From Sedimentisphaerales bacterium (GTDB lineage: Bacteria; Planctomycetota; Phycisphaerae; Sedimentisphaerales; SM23-30): a DNA stretch of 10,705 nt. Made by a program: the position numbers and the translations under genes. Where the stretch lies: NCBI GenBank assembly GCA_030640865.1, contig DAOWIP010000116.1:1-10705 (forward strand), written 5' to 3'. Below are positions 6,417-10,705 of the stretch, in pieces. Numbering within the stretch: the stretch's first letter is position 1; each line of letters begins with the position of its first letter. The notes beneath the pieces were generated by a model, which was given only the letters and a program-made list of their open reading frames with translations, did not search any database and had not been told where the DNA came from.

Positions 6417-7118
6417 TTATAGCTCCTCATAGTACCTTACCCAATCAATATATATCCGCTGATCTTGCTGCATGTTCAGGTGTCCCGCTGACCGTATCTT
6501 ACCATCTATCACTTGAAGACGATAGTTATCTATCCATATCTCAGCTCTCTGTAGTTTACCGGGACGCTTAGAAGTAACGGCAACTTCATCGCCGTCAACA
6601 AAGAAACGGGTACCTGTGGGTAAAAAGTCAACTCGATAGATATGCCATTTTTGTATGTCAATCTCAGGCAGATGCTTTTGGAACTTTATAGCAGAATCAT
6701 TGACAACCATTGCCTGAAAACCAGATGCATTACCTCCGGTTGAAGAATCAAAGAACCAAGCGCACTCAACTGTTGCACCATCTTCGTAGTTCCAGAATCC
6801 CCATCCTATTGTGCCGAATTTGTGGTCGCCGGCATAGCGGAGCCGCGCCTCAAACACACCATTATGATGTTGATAGCCATCCTCGTGCAGCGAGCAATCA
6901 GAGTAGCCTGACGATGAGGATTGGTCGGTTATTCCAATCTCAACAACAGATGCGCCATCAATATTAGTAAGTCGTTTGTAACCCGTTCCCTCATTGTAAT
7001 TCCAGGCCCAGCGTGAATTTAAGTCAGTAAACTCATCGTTCCAAACTGCCTCTTCAGGATTACAGCCGGCACATACTACCGCTATGACATAAATTACGGT
7101 AAATATCTTGTTAGACAT
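6417..7118 (-). CDS. Small lipoprotein with a GH16/concanavalin-like beta sandwich, probably without catalysis
   Basis: A 233-residue protein. A hydrophobic N-terminus ends in CAGC, so C19 is the likely lipid-modified residue; position -3 is Cys rather than the usual Leu, an atypical lipobox. The rest reads as a concanavalin A-like fold of the GH16 type: NDEF near the mature N-terminus, GVFEARLRY, WHIYRVDFLPTGTRFFVDG (158-176) and the end IYIDWVRYY (222-230). The GH16 catalytic motif (ExDxxE) is absent; the equivalent stretch reads VECAWFF with only E118. It is therefore more likely a carbohydrate-binding protein than a hydrolase. A strong GGAGGAG (7125-7131) sits 6 bases before the ATG. The gene lies 45 bases downstream of the lyase and is probably co-transcribed with it. 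Family assignment is from pattern memory. Confidence 0.7.
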   Translation of the reverse strand: MSNKIFTVIYVIAVVCAGCNPEEAVWNDEFTDLNSRWAWNYNEGTGYKRLTNIDGASVVEIGITDQSSSSGYSDCSLHEDGYQHHNGVFEARLRYAGDHKFGTIGWGFWNYEDGATVECAWFFDSSTGGNASGFQAMVVNDSAIKFQKHLPEIDIQKWHIYRVDFLPTGTRFFVDGDEVAVTSKRPGKLQRAEIWIDNYRLQVIDGKIRSAGHLNMQQDQRIYIDWVRYYEEL

Positions 7119-7163
7119 TTAAGTCTCCTCCTTCTTCTTTGTCCTGGTGATTTTCATAATCGT

Positions 7164-9998
7164 TCACAGCAAGTTGATTGTGCGCGCAGGAGAAGGCGCA
7201 TCGTTTGCATAGACCCGCCTCACACCGATATTCAGTAGCTCTCCGTCCACCATATATGCCTGTTGAGGACGGCCGGCCGCGTCAGACTTCAGTAATAGTG
7301 CGGTTCCATAAAACCGGATATCGCCGCAAGACATTTTCGCTGGACCATCGTAAGAAAACAGAAAAAGGTCGGCGCCGCACTTCACAGCGGCACACGTCTT
7401 ACCCTCTTCACAGATCACCTGCCGGGATTCGACCTTCATCGGTTGAGTGTCACCCGCCGGCAATGGCTGCACAACCGTTTCAAAATGCTCCGGCAGCTTT
7501 GTGCGACAGCGGTAAACAATGTCGTGGGATGGTTGTATGCCATAAAGCGCATACCAACCGCGTACAGGGTCCTTCCGGCCGATCAAATCAAGCACTTCGA
7601 AACGCTTACCCTGTGCGGGCAGGATGGCAACGTTAGCATGGTCGCGTTCCTTTGTGATCACTGAACCATCGGACTCAATTTCAAGGTCAACCGTCCGCAC
7701 TTCCCTGTGAGATCCATCACCGGTTACAATGGGCGCCGGGTGGAAGATGATATCAATCCGGTGCCTGCCCTTACCCAGCACCCGGTCACAGATAATCGCA
7801 TATTGACCCTTTATACAAAAGATGCACCGCTGATGCTGCACATCTCGGATCGCGGCGGCCTTATCCGATTCTTTGATTAGACCGTATGAGCTGCGAGGCG
7901 AATACGCACGGCGATACCAGCCTGCGGCGAAGTCGAAGCCGTCGCCGATGACAAAGCGTCGGTCCGGGTCCGGTATGGCTTCCGACGGGCCGAGTCTGCG
8001 GTGTTGACTCAGTCCATCAATAACAACCGAATTGTGGCCCCACGTGCCCCGCCAGTAAGGCTCGAATTCGTTACGTTTGTATGAGTATATTCCTGGATCG
8101 CCGATCAGTTCGCGACCACCTGCATAATAGACGAAATTAAGCTTGTCTTCATGCTCGTGCTTCAATCCCAGGTAGCCCGCGTCGAAGACCAATACCTGTC
8201 CATCTGGTCCCCACTTGTCGCGCATCACGCAGTATCCAGCATAAGTGAAGTCGTGCGAGGTCTCGCTCGGCGGCTTACCTTCCCTGCCATTGGTGGCCAG
8301 CCACTTGAAGTCTTCACGACCAAAAACTTCCGCCCCAATCTCTAATAGCTTCGTAACCGAGGTCCGCGATGGGTTTGCATCGCTCAGTATGGGAAGAAAA
8401 CAGTTAGGGTAGGAGATATACTGCAAGACCTCCAAACCTGCTTCATATTGCTTCAAGAGACACTCAGGCATAGGCATCTCACGGAATTTCGCAAGTCTGC
8501 ACGCGTTTGCCATAGCACCCAGAGGAAAAACATGATAAAATGTAGAACATTCTGTCTGAAAACCATCAGGGAAGAACAGGCTCGTATTAGCCCATGCCAG
8601 TCGTTTCATTGCAACGTCATAAAAGACGGGAGAAAGCTTGAACTCGGGGAACAACATCGCCAGGCACGCCAGTCCCGAAGACTCGACCTGAAGCCAGTTG
8701 CCTCCTCCCCGAGCGTGCATACATAGATACTTTCCATGGTCCAGCATTGAGCGGGCCATGTTGAACAAAGATTCACGCTGAAATATGGGGTGGTCAGAAA
8801 GCCCGAGCAGGACAAGTCTCGAACTATAGCCGGCGCGGCTTCCCGCCTCGAGCGTGCGCCACTGTGCATTTGATCGCTTGAACGTGGGCGGGCTGTCTTC
8901 GTACCAGGAGTTGTATAAACGGCAGAGGTGTTTGATGTACTTCTCGTCGCCCGTTCTGCGATAGGCTCTTATCAGTATCGCTACCCAAGAATGACCGTTC
9001 ATCGCAACGCGGCTTTCGATGTCGTTGTCAATGATTCTGTCCCACTGAACCTTCTCACCAAAATCGTAGCGTCTGCGCATATGGGCTTTCAGAATGAAAA
9101 TGTTGCGGCAGATATCGTCGGCTTCGGCAATATCGACCACTGTACCAGAGCTTGAAGCGGGCCAGCCGTGCTTGCTCGAGAACCGCTCCGCCAGGGCCTC
9201 TACGTATGCTTGCCTGGCGCCCTGCCAATTGTGGCTTAATACGTTCTTATTCACTTCCCGCATATCCGGCCGTTCAAGATCAAGCTCCATAAAAAACCGC
9301 TTATCGGTGTCATGGATTTTCAAAGACTCCATATCTACCGGAAAAGCATCGAACATAGACTGAACAGCGGCTTTTACTTTCTTATTCTCTTTCTTATTGC
9401 CCTTGTGTTTATGGGATATAAACAGGCCCATACTGGTACGCAGCCATTGTGCGGCGACTTGATAAACCATCGAGCCTTCTGCAGCCCGCTCCCGCAACAA
9501 GGCTCCGGTCAGGTACAATGACCCAACCCCGCTAAAAAATGTCCGGTCAATTGTTGTTCCGTAACTCGTTCGAGTAGGTAGAATACGCTGCAGATGCATC
9601 ACCTGCTTGATGCACAAACCAGCAACCTCGTGCCGAGCCTCTTTCTTACCGCCGGCCAGATAGGCAAGGCATTTAAGTTGCCTCGATGCTGTGTTGTGTG
9701 TGTCCCACAAAGCAAGTTTTCTTTGACTTGCCGGAGGGATCGGGTGCTCGGCGACGAACCGGGCTGCCTTCCGGGCAAACCGGTCATCATCAGGTTCCGG
9801 CAAGCCGTCCTTCCGATCCCACAGTTTCGTTGCTTCGGTTGGGAACTTAAACTCAGCCTTTGTCAACAGTTCAACTGCTTCGTGAAGGTCGAGTCGAAGC
9901 GTGCTCTGCCGGGCCACAACGGCCCTTGTGAATATTCCAAAGAAAATAAGCATAACAAGAGCGTGACAGACTGACCTTTTCATCCGTTGCTTAGCCAT
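7164..9998 (-). CDS. Secreted heparinase II/III-type polysaccharide lyase
   Basis: A 944-residue protein with an N-terminal signal peptide (basic start, hydrophobic core about residues 10-23, likely cleavage near AVVA at 29). The N-terminal two thirds read as the helical toroid of heparinase II/III-type lyases, with NGHSW (334-338) and TFYHV (Y488, H489), which carry candidate catalytic residues. The C-terminal third is the beta-sandwich part with the family hallmarks HEHED (614-618), then ELIGDPG, and WGHNSVVIDG (H655). These enzymes cleave uronate-containing chains such as heparan sulfate, alginate or ulvan-like polymers by beta-elimination; the substrate cannot be told from sequence. A GGAGG-type site (10008-10012) lies 9 bases before the ATG. 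The lipoprotein gene follows 45 bases downstream, and a relic of a paralogue lies beyond it. Length suits the larger members of the superfamily. Confidence 0.87.
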   Translation of the reverse strand: MAKQRMKRSVCHALVMLIFFGIFTRAVVARQSTLRLDLHEAVELLTKAEFKFPTEATKLWDRKDGLPEPDDDRFARKAARFVAEHPIPPASQRKLALWDTHNTASRQLKCLAYLAGGKKEARHEVAGLCIKQVMHLQRILPTRTSYGTTIDRTFFSGVGSLYLTGALLRERAAEGSMVYQVAAQWLRTSMGLFISHKHKGNKKENKKVKAAVQSMFDAFPVDMESLKIHDTDKRFFMELDLERPDMREVNKNVLSHNWQGARQAYVEALAERFSSKHGWPASSSGTVVDIAEADDICRNIFILKAHMRRRYDFGEKVQWDRIIDNDIESRVAMNGHSWVAILIRAYRRTGDEKYIKHLCRLYNSWYEDSPPTFKRSNAQWRTLEAGSRAGYSSRLVLLGLSDHPIFQRESLFNMARSMLDHGKYLCMHARGGGNWLQVESSGLACLAMLFPEFKLSPVFYDVAMKRLAWANTSLFFPDGFQTECSTFYHVFPLGAMANACRLAKFREMPMPECLLKQYEAGLEVLQYISYPNCFLPILSDANPSRTSVTKLLEIGAEVFGREDFKWLATNGREGKPPSETSHDFTYAGYCVMRDKWGPDGQVLVFDAGYLGLKHEHEDKLNFVYYAGGRELIGDPGIYSYKRNEFEPYWRGTWGHNSVVIDGLSQHRRLGPSEAIPDPDRRFVIGDGFDFAAGWYRRAYSPRSSYGLIKESDKAAAIRDVQHQRCIFCIKGQYAIICDRVLGKGRHRIDIIFHPAPIVTGDGSHREVRTVDLEIESDGSVITKERDHANVAILPAQGKRFEVLDLIGRKDPVRGWYALYGIQPSHDIVYRCRTKLPEHFETVVQPLPAGDTQPMKVESRQVICEEGKTCAAVKCGADLFLFSYDGPAKMSCGDIRFYGTALLLKSDAAGRPQQAYMVDGELLNIGVRRVYANDAPSPARTINLL

Positions 9999-10063
9999 TG
10001 GTAATGTCCTCCATTCGTAAGTATCAATTCACTCATCGGCACTACTATACTGGTTCAGCGCGA

Positions 10064-10092
10064 ATTATATATCTCGATATAATAAACGATAA
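10064..10092 (-). promoter_or_regulatory. Weak candidate promoter of the lyase-lipoprotein operon
   Basis: On the minus strand TATAAT (plus 10064-10069) has TTATCG (plus 10087-10092) 17 bases upstream. The -10 box is perfect but the -35 box matches only 3 of 6. The region is very AT-rich, so a chance match is possible. Otherwise the 186-base gap 9999-10184 shows only the lyase ribosome binding site and no clear terminator. Confidence 0.3.
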
Positions 10093-10184
10093 AACATATA
10101 TATGCTAATTTGAAATCGGGGAATGCACTGTTCCGTCTGAATCATTACACAAGTAAAAGATGGTGAGAAATGCGTGTTAATCAA

Positions 10185-10705
10185 TCAGGCCGTGGTGGTA
10201 CTCAAGGCCTTCTCATAGTGCAGGTCTTGCTCGGATTCGTGGGATTTTATTGATACCGAGGTATGTCCGAACTGTTGTAGTCGGTTGGTCTTGATCTTGA
10301 TGTCGCAGGGATTGCAGCAGCCGTAACTGTCGCACGGCAGAAAACGCTCGTCGATTTGATAATCAGCGTCCAGTATATGACCTATCGGCTGTAACTTTTC
10401 ATACAAATCGTGATGACATCGATATATGCTGCCGTCCGGTCCGATTAAAAATTCCGTGGTTCGGCATAATACCTGTTCATTCGTCCGCCCGCTACAGGCA
10501 TTGGCGTACTTGTATTGTCCGTATAATTTGCCCTGATGATAGCCGAGAAAATCCTTTGTGCGAAAGTCGATTCCTTCGCCGCGTGCTCGTTCCTGAGCCG
10601 CCAAGACAATATCAACCTGTTCCGGATGCATCACGGCCCAGATACCAACTGAGAAATTCGCCTCCAGCAGCCGATGTGTCTTGGCCAGTAACTCGTTCAG
10701 TTCCA
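10185..10705 (-). CDS. Radical SAM protein, C-terminal part with a SPASM-like cysteine region (5' end outside the window)
   Basis: The frame stays open from the right window edge to a TGA at 10185-10187, giving the last 172 residues. The N-terminal CxxxCxxC radical SAM motif would lie outside. Seven cysteines are visible at positions 70, 80, 96, 124, 129, 130 and 133 of the fragment. C80, G91 and C96 fit the first half of the SPASM rule (C-X9-15-G-X4-C), with IGPDGSIYRCHHDLY reading as a typical SPASM segment and GHI following. The second half (CDSYGCCNPC) does not keep the usual CX2CX5CX3C spacing, so the auxiliary iron-sulfur cluster site may be altered. Such proteins modify peptides, proteins or sugars by radical chemistry; no substrate gene is visible. 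It ends 186 bases upstream of the lyase on the same strand, and I see no functional link. Confidence 0.65.
   Translation of the reverse strand, partial: ELNELLAKTHRLLEANFSVGIWAVMHPEQVDIVLAAQERARGEGIDFRTKDFLGYHQGKLYGQYKYANACSGRTNEQVLCRTTEFLIGPDGSIYRCHHDLYEKLQPIGHILDADYQIDERFLPCDSYGCCNPCDIKIKTNRLQQFGHTSVSIKSHESEQDLHYEKALSTTTA

Noticed and set aside
1..10705. Defence system, prophage or integrative element
   Set aside because: No integrase, transposase, nuclease, toxin-antitoxin or phage structural gene is visible on either strand.

Overview
The window looks like a chromosomal segment from a bacterium of the phylum Planctomycetota, probably a Phycisphaerae-type lineage. The basis is a very long SecA (1264 residues) with extra insertions, secreted PKD-domain proteins, a secreted heparinase II/III-type polysaccharide lyase, and intergenic DNA crowded with short palindromes. 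The assignment is an inference from gene content and style, not from a marker comparison.

Left part (1-2407, plus strand): the window opens inside the 3' end of a secreted PKD-domain protein, followed by a complete paralogue at 438-1949. That paralogue is a Tat-exported M23 (LytM-type) peptidase with two C-terminal PKD domains. The two copies share their last 210 bases at about 90% identity, and the first 79 of those bases are identical. A 27-base sequence that reads as a sigma70-type promoter follows the first copy at once (224-250) and recurs, with two mismatches, just before secA (2329-2355). The simplest history is a tandem duplication of the peptidase gene plus the promoter next to it, followed by about 380 bases of palindromic and short-repeat DNA entering between the second copy and the secA promoter. 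Palindromes also fill the leader of the complete peptidase gene.

Centre (2408-6202, plus strand): secA, complete. It has every expected SecA part plus a coiled-coil insertion of about 60 residues. More strikingly, the helical wing region has been amplified into five recognisable repeats of about 60 residues each. This is the most interesting feature of the window.

Right part (6205-10705, all minus strand, convergent with secA): first a 189-base in-frame relic of the C-terminus of a second lyase, whose stop codon lies 2 bases from the secA stop. Next comes an apparent two-gene operon, transcribed right to left: a 944-residue heparinase II/III-type lyase and, 45 bases downstream of it, a small lipoprotein with a GH16/concanavalin-like fold that lacks the GH16 catalytic motif. 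Both are predicted to leave the cytoplasm, so they may bind and cleave an acidic polysaccharide at the cell surface. The right edge holds the C-terminal part of a radical SAM protein whose cysteines follow the first half of the SPASM pattern.

I see no tRNA, rRNA, CRISPR array, intact transposase or classical rho-independent terminator.
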